From Aplidium turbinatum (Eukaryota > Chordata > Ascidiacea > Aplousobranchia > Polyclinidae): 64,000 bases of DNA. Below the pieces are notes generated by a model, which saw only the letters and a list, made by a program, of their open reading frames with translations, searched no databases and was not told the DNA's origin. Positions 24,200 to 35,200 of the stretch are shown here, piece by piece. The stretch lies in contig OU964924.1 in NCBI GenBank assembly GCA_918807975.1, forward strand, positions 5,034,501 through 5,098,500, given 5' to 3'. Made by a program: the position numbers and the translations under genes. Each line of letters starts with the position of its first letter. The first letter of the stretch is position 1.

Positions 24200-25160
24200 A
24201 TATCCTGGAAGACACCTTGTGCCAGGGCATGAAAAATCTCTCAGTTTATCTCCAGAACTGGCGACTGAAACTCAGCGAAAACAAAACTTTGGCGGTAGCT
24301 TTCCACTTACACAATCGGGAAGCTGATCGTGAGCTAAATGTTCAGAACAATGGAAAACTTCTGTCCTTCTGCCCCGAACCAAAATATCTTGGGGTGACAC
24401 TAGACAGATCGTACGCATACCGCCACCATTTGGCGTCACTGCGCAAGAAAATGACATCCCGCGCTGCACTGCTCAAGCGCCTGGCAGGCTCCGATGCCTG
24501 CGTCCCACACCATTGGACAATTTTGCCATTCTCGCTGGCATCCAACCTGCTGATCTTCGTCGCGAAGAAGCCACTCTGTTTCTTGGCCGACGGGCACTAG
24601 AGCCTAACCATCTTCTCTATCACAAGATCTCAGCTCCCCCAAACCAGCACCCCGTCGACTGAAATCAAGACACCCATTCGTGCCAGTCGCCCAACTTCTG
24701 ATCAACGAAGCAGATGAACTTTATCTCTGTGGCTAGTTGGGCGGACTATAAATGGAATTCTGAATGGAAGTCAAGTACCACCAAACTCCATTTGTTCATC
24801 TCCGACGCCGACACATGCCCCATCGGCCTGACACTACAAAGACAAGCATGAGTGCGCCTCAACCGTCTTCGCACGGGCGTCGGGCTTTTCCGCTCAACCA
24901 TGCGCCATTGGGCAATGGCCTCTTCCTCCTCTTGTGAATGTGGTGTCGAGGAACAGAACGCAGACCACATCATCAATGATTGTACCATCTTCAAACCACC
25001 TAACGGAGTAAAAGGTCTGCATGTCATGGATGATAAAACTAAAGACTGGCTGCTCTCTAGTAGCCTTCCAGTGAAGTTCGGGAACATCCTGAGTCTGGGG
25101 CGGTAAAAGGATAGACCCTCGGCCCCAGAGGCTTGCACGACGACGACAACGACGAAGCAC
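24200..25160 (+). mobile_element. Non-LTR retrotransposon (LINE) fragment
   Basis: The frame at 24217-24600 reads LQNWRLKLSENKTLAVAFHL, then FCPEPKYLGVTLDRSYAYRH and LRKKMTSRAALLKRLAGSDA, the C-terminal region of a reverse transcriptase of the Jockey/CR1/I group. The frame at 24852-25106 reads RLNRLRTGVGLFRSTMRHWA and SSCECGVEEQNADHIINDC, the C-terminal zinc-binding region. It is a truncated copy with frame breaks, ending in a gac-rich tail near 25155. Confidence 0.85.
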
Positions 25161-25164
25161 ACGA

Positions 25165-25315
25165 TTAATAGGTTCACCCGCTTATTAAGCCCAATTTGGT
25201 CCATTCCGGAATTACTGAAGGTATAGGAGTGGTAGAAAATTGTCTCCCGCTTAATAAGGCAAAATTGTCCGGTCCCGATGTGGCCTTAATAAGCGGGGAC
25301 GACCGTATTGGAATT
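25165..25315. mobile_element. Short palindromic element
   Basis: Words cccgcttattaagcccaatt and, inverted at the other end, ccttaataagcgggg flank about 120 bases. This looks like a small inverted-repeat element inside the hAT. Its family is not clear. Confidence 0.45.
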
Positions 25316-26212
25316 GATATTACTTTGCAAAGTGTTTTGTGCAAAATTATATACTTCCGAAACGTTTGGGTCGCGAAGATTTCGAACAATTGCTTGTTGG
25401 GTCGCACCAAAAAGTATTTGCGGACCCCTGCTCTAAAAAGATAAAGGATTTAAGCTAATATTTTATAATCCGTACCGGTACCACAAAAAGAATTGCTTTA
25501 ATGCAAAAATACAAACCAGTTTGACGTGAAGAAACTATTCTTGTTTAACCTAGTGTGTCAATTTAATTTGTCTGTTCATGAAGTAAGCTAAACTGTCTGC
25601 ATCTCTGGTTATTGTTTTATATTTTATCAGTTTCATTTCCAGACTAACCTTTCTCCTGTTTCTTATTCTCTTTAGATTCTTTTTCAAATAAATATTCTCT
25701 TCTTTTAACTTGGTCTCCCTCAATTTGTTTTGCATTGTCACAACACTTCTTGTCGTTGCTATGGCAATGACCAATGAGATATTTACGAAGTTTTAAGTGT
25801 TGTCTTTCCTTTATCACTTTCAAAAGCATCTTTCTCGTCAGCAACGCCCTTTCTTTTGTTCTGGTGACGTCTGCAGCTGCAAACTATTACTTCTTTGACG
25901 ACGATAATTGTTTGTCAAAAAGTGGTGTTGAAAAATGGTTTTCAACCAGCGCTTTTCCAATGTCAATATCTTGGATATTATGGTGCCCTAAAGTTATGCT
26001 TTCGTCGGTTAAGATTAAGAACAATTGTTTATTCGACACTTTTATTGTTACGCAAGAACCTTTTTGTTGAGGATGTACTTGACAAAATAAGATTTGGGCT
26101 TTTAATGTGTTTAACAATCGTTCCAACAATCGTCTCCCAATGGCCACTACAAGTTGATTGTTTGCGTCATAATGATCCTTCACTACAAAATTAACTGTTA
26201 TTACTTGGCAGC

Positions 26213-26281
26213 CTATACACCAAGAATGGATGCTTTGGCTATTACTTTTTGCATGCTATCTTTTACAACAGATGCCTCAAC
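26213..26281 (-). CDS. Terminal exon of the long gene (candidate)
   Basis: Reads VEASVVKDSMQKVIAKASIL, then GV and TAG at 26213-26215, after a weak acceptor (ccagcaagtcag). AATAAA signals follow about 180 bases downstream on the minus strand (plus 26029-26034 TTTATT). The foldback MITE at 26337-26424 lies just upstream in the intron. Confidence 0.5.
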   Translation of the reverse strand, partial: VEASVVKDSMQKVIAKASILGV

Positions 26282-29200
26282 CTGACTTGCTGGCAGAACT
26301 GCTGTTTTCACTTGTTTACAACTCAGCAGGAAATTACCCAGTGAGCAAAACCCGTGATTTTTACGTTGATTCAACGTCTGCAGGCGTTGAATCAATGTAA
26401 AAATGACGGATTTTGCTGTCTGGGGAAAGACAACAGGCATGTGCCTGGAGATTGTGCAGATGGTGTTCGGAGTTACAGTTGCAATATTTCTTATCGACAG
26501 TTTCCCTCAATGTAAGCAACATCTGCATTAACGCCTAAACTCTAATCAACATATTTTGTCAATATAAGAAAAATTTAAATAAATTTTGAAAACATAGTCA
26601 ATCATTCAAAAGTACTTATCAATCGACATATTTTATGAAGTTTGGATATTTTTCAAATATCATAAAAGCGTTTGAGGAAATTATAAAAACAACTGGATTA
26701 TATTATTCAAAAGATTGTTTTGTATTCTTGGAAAAACAGTAAAGTAACCGAAGCTTATGGATAAGTGTAGCCTACTAAAATACTCTTACGGGTATTTGAA
26801 CTTGAGATGCATCTTCGGTTTGAACTTGAGTGAAACCACTGCCAACCTAATATGCCAAAAGATACAGAAATTTCAATAATATGTCGAATTGGTGGGACTG
26901 TATGATACATGGAATAATACATGGCTGTACTGTAACTAGCAAATTTCAAATATTTTCTTAACATGGCGCTAAGGCAGATCAGAGCATTTACAATATAGTT
27001 TTTTAAAATAATAATGGATATTGGTCATTTAGATCGAATACGGTTGAAGATTGTTAACAATTTTTTAATTTGTTTTGGTGTTAGGTATTTGAGTAAATTA
27101 GAATTATTCAGTGCATGGAAAAAATTAATTAACTGTGTATTTTTACAGCACACCGAGGGTTACTTAAGGACAAGAAAATCACGACCGGAAAAAGCAGCAT
27201 ATCAATGTTCCGTAATAAAAATGTGTTTACCATAAAATAAAATTATTAAAAATCTTAGCTGTGTTCACAAAGACTGAAATAACTTACCGACGTTATTGTC
27301 ACCTCTCTATCAGCCAGGTGTCCGCCCCTTGATTTTATTCTACCATGTGACTCTTTGCTACCATCTAGCGAACTAATGTCGCTGGTAATGTCTGCCGACA
27401 TTGTCGATTTTCGACCAGAAGAGAAATTGAGATTTTGTTCGCTGGCTTTGGGTGACGTCACACTTGCACTCTGTTCAGTATATTTTGTGTCTTGCTTTGT
27501 TTTCAAGGGTCAAAAATGCAATATTTGTTTCAAAATTTTGTAAAAAAAAATATTAATGCATATCAAAGTGAATTAAATAAATTGCATTGAACATTGAATA
27601 GATAAAAAAATTGAATACTATTAGACCAAAACATTTTTATCATGAAGCACAAAACGTCCCAAAGTTTTGATAGTTGTACTTACTTGTTGTTTATCTGATG
27701 ACGTTGTTTCTGATGCAATTTCGTCAGTTTGCTTGCCCTAAAATCCAATAAAATAAGAAAGAGTGTTAAATGTATCAATCATCCAGAATCTAAACTTACC
27801 GACACTTTAAGTCATTTTGGTTTACTGAATGTTATTAACATTCTCTACAAAGCATCTCTCAATCATGAGGTTGTACACAGTGCTCACTGTGTGTATACTT
27901 TATTACAAAATTTAGGTTTAACTACTTTTTGAGAAGTACAGTGAGCCATTACAGCAATAGATTAACTAACCACAAAATCTTTCAAAGACTATCCTTGAAA
28001 AATATGACATCAAATTTTACAGAACACAATTGACACAAGCAATTTTGCGCAACTCAATTTCCTAAAATTAATAAAGCTTGCTATCAAAATTAATGTAAAA
28101 AGAGATGACTTAAACACAGTAACACTTCCACCAATTTTGCGATATGCCAGGTCATGACAGTATTATTAAACCAAGCCTCTACATCAGTGGTCTCCAACCT
28201 GTGGGTCGCGACCCCGAGTGGGGTCGCCTTAACTTTTCCTGGGGTCGCCACAACTCACCATATTCAATTTATTATCGTTTCAATTTATTACCGAAAAAAA
28301 GACTGATACTTTTTCAAAAATTTTTTTTGTTCTACTTCTAGTTCGCAACCTTTGCCTGTGTTTTGGACTCCTTGGAGTACAGCTACCTCGCATCACAATT
28401 AAACCATTGTGGTGCATTAATCAAAAACGCAATAGTTGCGACAAGTAGGACACAGATCAAAAGCATTGACGATGCTAGTTTAGACTAACTTTTTATTATT
28501 CAAGGTGACTCCAGAACGTGCGAATAGTTATTTATGCAGGACTGGTGTAGTGTGCAGACATTTCACCGGCTGTTTACGGTTTCCTTTGCAGCTAGTAGTG
28601 GTAATTTGTAGTTACAGTACCAAGTATAGCTAAATAATATACAAAAATGGCAGCAAAATAAGACCAGAAAAAGATCAGTATTACGAGGCTTTTTTAAAAC
28701 TTGGTTTCACTGAATTTAATGGCAAACCAAAGTGTGTGATCTGTCTTAAAATTCTAGCAAAAGAATCGATGAAATTAAACGTCATTTTAAAAAAAATCAT
28801 CCAGGCTGCGTGGATAAACCATCTGATTTTTTTTTAAACGTAAATTGCAATCTCTTGCGTCACAAGCAAGTGTGATGAAAGCATTTACAGCGGTAAATAA
28901 AGCTGCTGTTTATTCTTCGTATGTCGCCTCTTATCAGATTGCAAAGCAAAAGAAAGCCCATACAATTGGAGAAAAAATGCTGCTGCCAGTATTGAAGGAA
29001 GTTGTGAAAATCATGACTGGAAAAAAAGAGACCAAAAAAACAGTTATTTTGGAATACTTTTGTGTAGCCACATTTCTCTGTAATTGCGCGTACTTACTCT
29101 TATTATTTAGTTTCAGCATTACTTGAAATATTTTTCTCCGTATCGGAAAACAAAATGGGGTCGCATGTAAATGCTGATTTCATTTTCATTTAAATTGGGG

Positions 29201-32200
29201 TCGCTTCTTAAAAAGGTTGGAGACCACTGCTCTACATGACACCAAGAATTACAAACTTCACCAAGGCTGAAACAAGTGCAAATATTAATGTAGCTAATTG
29301 CAGGATCAATATCGATACAAAACTTCAACGTAATTTTGAAGTTCCACAAATATGGTTGCTTGCTGGTCATGCAGTGTTTCCTTGTACCTTTTTAAAACCT
29401 TTAGAGAACCAAGACGCATAAAACGATTTTCCTTTTGCTGGTTTTGGTTGGTTAGTTTTGGATGATTCCGTTTGGTTGGTTGCTTTAGACTCTAATTTTC
29501 CCTTCTCTTTTTGCGATGGACTTTTCTTGAATTCTTCCACCACAAACGTGGTTTGTTTTTTGGGTTTAGCTTTGGTATCCACAGAAGGCTTCACAATAAA
29601 ACTTTTTTCTATTTTTAATAAACTTTTTAAAGCAGAGTCATTGGTTTTCTTTTTCTCTTGGGAAAATAATTTAGACATTTTTTCTCCAAAGAAAGATTTC
29701 TTGTCTTTCGCGTCCGATACTTCTTCCACTTTGTCTGTTTTGTGCTCAGAAGCTTTTTTCGGCGATTTATTTGCATTTTCAACTGAAGCTGTCGCATCTT
29801 TAGATTCAAATTTATTCGGCTTTTCCAGCTGTGCAAATTTTTCATTATAGTTAATGAACATAACGAGGTTTTAAAGGAAGACTTTAGTTAAATTTTTACT
29901 CATAAATTTAAATTAGACTTAAGTTTTTACCCATACAAACTTCACAAATATGTTTTCAAATGCAGGCCTACATTATATTTACCACTAACTACTACGACAT
30001 ATCGGGCCAAAAGTTAATGCACTTCATCCATGGTCTACCTTTAAACTGCAAGCATTGATAGATATCATGCAAAAATAATTGCAAGTTTACAATGCGTCAT
30101 CATTATTTTTGAACTTTTCTGAACAAAACATCTTCTAGGTTACCAAAGTCCCGACACCATAAACACCTTTATCACGAACACCTTTATCATGAACACCTTT
30201 ATCATAAACACCTTCATCATGAACACCTTTATCATAAACAATTTTATCATAAACATCTTTATCATAAACACCTTTATCATGAACACCTTTATCATGAACA
30301 CCTTCATCACGAACACCTTTATTATGAACACCTTCATCACGAACACCTTTATTATGAACACCTTCATCACGAACACCTTTATTATGATCACCTTAATTTT
30401 ACGTGATTCATCAATTTCTTCCTCTTTCTTTTCAAGTTGGCTTTTAAGTCTATATTTTTCAACCAAAGATCCTTGTCCACCACCGTCAACAATAGATCCT
30501 CTTCTGAAGTTTCGACTTCCGGTAGTAGGGGTGAAGTTGGGATTTGTTGCAAACGCCTTGCGACTGGAAGATCTGCTTGTTGAAAGGTTGGTTTGCATCG
30601 ATTGCTTTGAGGATGGCTTTGTAAATAAGGAACCATACCCTTTTCCGTTGTCTTTCTCCGAAGAGAGATATTTTCTGCTCACAGAAGCAGCGGACACCTT
30701 ATTGTCAATTGCCACGTTTTCCTTCGCTGGTCGCTTATCACTCTCTTTAGATTCGAACGCCTTTTTGATTGCACTTGGTTTAGACTGTGATTCAGAACTT
30801 TTAGTAAAAGGCGTGTGAGGGCTGGTTATTGGCTTTACGGTGACCGTAGTTGGTTTAGTGTTGGTTTTAATATTTTCTGTAGGAGCTTTTACTGGTTTGG
30901 CACCTTCCAGCTCATTATTTGATTCGTTTTCATTTCCTGATTGTTTTGTTTCAACGTGTGGCACCGCACTTTGATCTGGTTTATTACGTGTGGCACTATC
31001 TGTGTTAATAAAAGAGGAACTTTGCAAAGGCACTTCCTTTTTTTCTTGTACGCTTGTACACCTTATTTCTTTAAGCTGCATATTCTGGCTGGAGTTAATT
31101 TCATTGTGTTGTTGATTGGTTCGCTTGTGTTGCGATAAGACTGCACATCTCGAGTTTAGATCATCTTTCTTCGTTTGCAACTTTAGTTCAGTTTTTGCAT
31201 TTGAGTTATCACTTTTTGTAATGATAGTGTTGTCACTTAAAGCAGTCAGAACATCCAGTTTTAAAATTTCAACATCCTGTGATTTATCTTTGTTTTCCTT
31301 TATAGCATTATTTCTAATGATTTCCTTTCCACTTACAAAAGAATCTGGTTTTAAATTTTCAACCTGAACACTGCTCTCATTTTCATTAAACTTCGAGATG
31401 TTTTCTTGTTCATCACTTGAATCACATTGATGCATTGTCAATTCCACCACAAATTGGCTTCCTTCGGATTCAATTTGCGCTTCGATGCCCCGTGGCAGTG
31501 AAGACTTTTGATTTTCTTCTAGACTAGTTGAAACTAATTTTGCATTGAAGTCGTCTTTCCTTGTGCTTTCGCTGTGATCTGCTGCACATGAAGTAACGTC
31601 AGAATTCTTTTCCATTTGCTTGTCTGTTCGAGAAGTGTCGTTACTGATGTGTTTGTCTGACGTATGTGGCGTCACAATTGTGTTTTCAAGAGATGCGTCA
31701 TCTAGTATTATGACTTCGTCGTCTGATTCGGTGTCGTCATTTTGGACCTGTTTTACATCATCTCCATCCACATTCTTCCTTGGGAGCTTGAACAATGGAG
31801 GATCGTTAAAAATGCAAAGTTAAACACTGTATATAGCACCTTGAGAAAGCAAAAACTAAAAGTTGGAAGCTTTGACACGTTGCCCGCATAAGTAAAAGTT
31901 TAATTTACAACAAAAAGAAACCAAATAGGAACAGCCATCGCTATAGTAATAACATCATTCAAATTTAACATCATATTAATTTTACTAAGAAGACAAAAAA
32001 TAATCAAGATTAAATTATACTAAAAACCAGGCTCAAAATAAACACATTTTACTTGTTTACGCTACACTATCATATGATTATTATTCTGTACCATACGTTA
32101 CATCCAGTAGACATCAATAAATTTTAGATTATAATGTTTTTAACACTTTCTTTAGCTATTGATTAGGGCGCGATAACACTGGAAAATATCAAATTACATA

Positions 32201-35200
32201 AGTTACCTGTTGGCTGCTTGAGTCTGTTTCCAGTGAGGAGGTTTTGTGTAGCTTGACTTTTTTTTCACCGCCGTTTGTTTTTCTGTCTGGGGCTGGGGTT
32301 ACTTTAGGGCTTAAACTACAAAAAATATGCCAATAATAATTGCTTTTTTAGTACATAGATGGCCTAAAGTAAAGCACCATATTTCCAAAACTTTGTTCTC
32401 CTATTTCACCCAAAAGTTAATAAATTAAGGAATGTTAACAATCTTTTGTCAATTTATGATCTTGTTCATTTTTATTTTTCATAATTTCATTTTTTGGTTT
32501 ATTTTTATTTAAGCTTAAGTAAAGCGTTGGTTACTGTAATTAATCTTTTCATTTTTTACTAACTGACAGCACTAATAAGTGTTGAACCACTGTTCACTCA
32601 TGGAACAAACAATTCAGTTGATAAATTCATTTTGACAAACCAAGTTAAACACCGATGGTTGGTACATCTTAATAGCTACCTCAGTTGGCTAATCAATCTC
32701 TTAACGTCATCTCTGGGATGCTGATGATGATCGTGGTGCTTTTTCGAATGATTGGTAGACTTTTCTGGGTGGCTACTCTTTCCCTCCTTAATCATCAACA
32801 TAATTTTCGATTTTAGCACAATCAATGTGGTAACCCACAGAAAGTGTATTTCTTCCTTTACAAAGTGGATTTAGTTCAGTAGGCCATAGCCCTAAGAAAG
32901 GGCGTTAGGCATTTCTCTCTTGAGCGGTGTACTGTTCATGAGAGAAATCAGAGGGTGCCGTCGAAGCGGCACTACACCACAATCGACGGCATGTTTTAGT
33001 TCTTATTCAAATATAACTTTCAATATTTTATTTACTGTATATATACGTATTACAGTAATACATATTCTGTACAGAGATTACATAGTAAAGGCTATATTTT
33101 ATTACTATATAATATAATATTTAATAGGCTAATATTGTAAATAAAGAAACTCCCCTAAGATCAAATTTTAGAGTAAGCAGATTATCAAGGTCATTTTGGA
33201 AATAGCGACTTCATTTACTTAATTATATTCCATTTTGTTCATCTATATTTATATTTAAGAGAGTATTGAAAAAAAACTAATCTTTTTGACAGCCACACAA
33301 CCACTTTGATTGTCATTAAACTCAGAAAGCCATATAAAGTATTTTTAACTGCAGACAGTGCACACCGTTTCGACCTCCCGGTCTCATCAGTGCAGTAGTT
33401 ACACTGGAAATTCCGAGAACCCCAGTGGTAAAATCAATGTTTTATTTAATAAAAACAAACTAAATGCCTTTGAAATGAAATCGAGCAATGAATGTTCAAA
33501 AACACGCGTCAAAGAACTCCAGTTTAGTTCAATTTATTTTTTTATTTCATCTGTTCGCGACTAAACAAAAATATACAAAACACAATTACCACAAATATTT
33601 TGCTCAACAAGAATCCAGCTATTCAATGCATTGTATGCCGCGATAGCTCATTGGTTAGCGCGTGACTTCGTGAACGAAGAAGTTTTAAGATCAGTCAGCG
33701 CTGGTTCGACTCTCGGGGTGTGCGCTTGAGCAACGCATTGTAAGGACTGCTCTTTATTCAGCGGCACCTAATAGATGGAATAATTCCCCAGCAAAAACAC
33801 TTCAACAATCGGAAACTTCACTCTGTCAATCTCGGTAACTGGCCCTGCTTCAAAAGCCTCTACAAGTATGCGAAACTACCAGGAATAACCAATCAAAGAT
33901 TTTGTTAGTGCGAAGATAAAGATTCAAAACCAAACACTCTTACCAACTCTTTTTTACGTAGTTTCTCGGTTTTACAAATCATTGCTTCAGCGGATTGAAT
34001 TTTTTTATTCATCTCTTCAATTTGCTTTTCCAAGTTGGTGACTCTTACATCAATCACCTAAAAATTGTAGCCAATCAAGAAGAGTTGTTTCAAATATGGC
34101 AAGGTGGGAAAGATTACGCGCCGGGCTCAAGATCACACGGCGCTGGTTCGACTCTCGGGGTGTGCGCTTGAGCAACGCATTTCAGGACTGCTCTCCATTC
34201 AGCGGCACCTAGTGAATGGAATAATTTCTCGGCAACAAGACTTCAACAATCGGAAAACTTCACTCTGCCAATCTCGGTAACCGGCCCTGCGTCAAGTGCC
34301 TCTACAAGTATGCGAACAAGTACCAGGAATAACCTATCAAGGCTTTGTCAGTCCGAGGATAAAGATTCAAAACCAAACCAACCAAACCAAACCAAATAGG
34401 CAATCGTAATGTCAAAAACAGAACTAATCCAAACAGCCACTCAGTCTGGTACTAAACTTTACCGTACCGGAGAGCCATCTCATCAGATCTGGTACACATT
34501 CGCACCAACTAGCGTAGTGGGTTTCTGGGAATATTGTGCCATTAAATTATCTTTTGCTGAGTAACTGTGGTGTAGCGCGTGTCGTCACGCACCACATCTC
34601 TCTTGCCAACAGCGCAGTGTGAGTTTGCCGATTGCCTGGCTTGGCTTCTCTTGGTTTCTTTCGTGTTGGTTCATTCTCTAGTTTTCACCAGCTCAGTGGC
34701 CGAGTGGTTTCGCCTTCGGCTCTGGTGTTGGTAGATCTGAGATCGATTCCAGGTCGGGTCAAACCGAAGACTTTAAAAACGGTACCGATTGTGTTCTATC
34801 CTGCATAGTGCAGTGAGAATGAGTCGGGTGATAATGTGATAACATCGTAAACCAGATATAAATTAAAAATGAGCCCTGTCGCTAAAAGACCTTAGCTGTT
34901 GTAGAGCGACAATAAATAAAACCATAACATTATTATTATTATTCTCTAGTTTTCAGTTAACAGTGTAGCAGTGCAATCGGCAGTTTAAGTAGAGTCTTGT
35001 TTTAGTTTGTCATTCAATACTTTCTGTTAACATTCTTTAAAGCTAGTTTCAATTGCAGGATAATCACGTTTTAAGTTTATTAAAGCCTACTTTACTAAAA
35101 TGAGTTTGTTGGTTTCAATGTAGGTCATGTCAGTAACCATACAATTGCCTTCAATGTAACCTTGGGAAACGCTCATTAATTTAAAGTTAAAAGTAACAAT

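Larger units (their letters stand above)
23982..25430 (+). mobile_element. hAT element carrying a LINE fragment
   Basis: Ends CAGGGGTCCGCAAATA and its inverse TATTTGCGGACCCCTG are flanked by the eight-base duplication CTCTAAAA (23974-23981 and 25431-25438). Subterminal GGGTCGCGA words are typical of hAT elements of this type. Most of the interior is the LINE fragment at 24200-25160 and a short palindromic element near 25165-25315; no hAT transposase is left. Confidence 0.9.

Noticed and set aside
24746-25204. 152-codon minus-strand frame
   Set aside because: Antisense to the LINE fragment.
25887-26194. Overlapping ~98-codon frames on both strands
   Set aside because: They fall in the likely 3' UTR of the long gene, with no splice context or recognised motif.
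29458-29850. 130-codon plus-strand open frame
   Set aside because: Antisense shadow of the Lys-rich exon 29388-29828; composition mirrors it.
30189-30818. 209-codon plus-strand frame with NTFIM repeats
   Set aside because: Its first part is the translated minisatellite and the rest is antisense to the 30392-31786 exon.
34470-34500. CTGATGAGATGG on the minus strand
   Set aside because: No GAAA at the right distance and no stem II.
34686-34760. tRNA-Leu/Ser-like gene
   Set aside because: Cloverleaf arms do not close fully and a SINE body with an ATT tail follows; a second copy lies at 60750.
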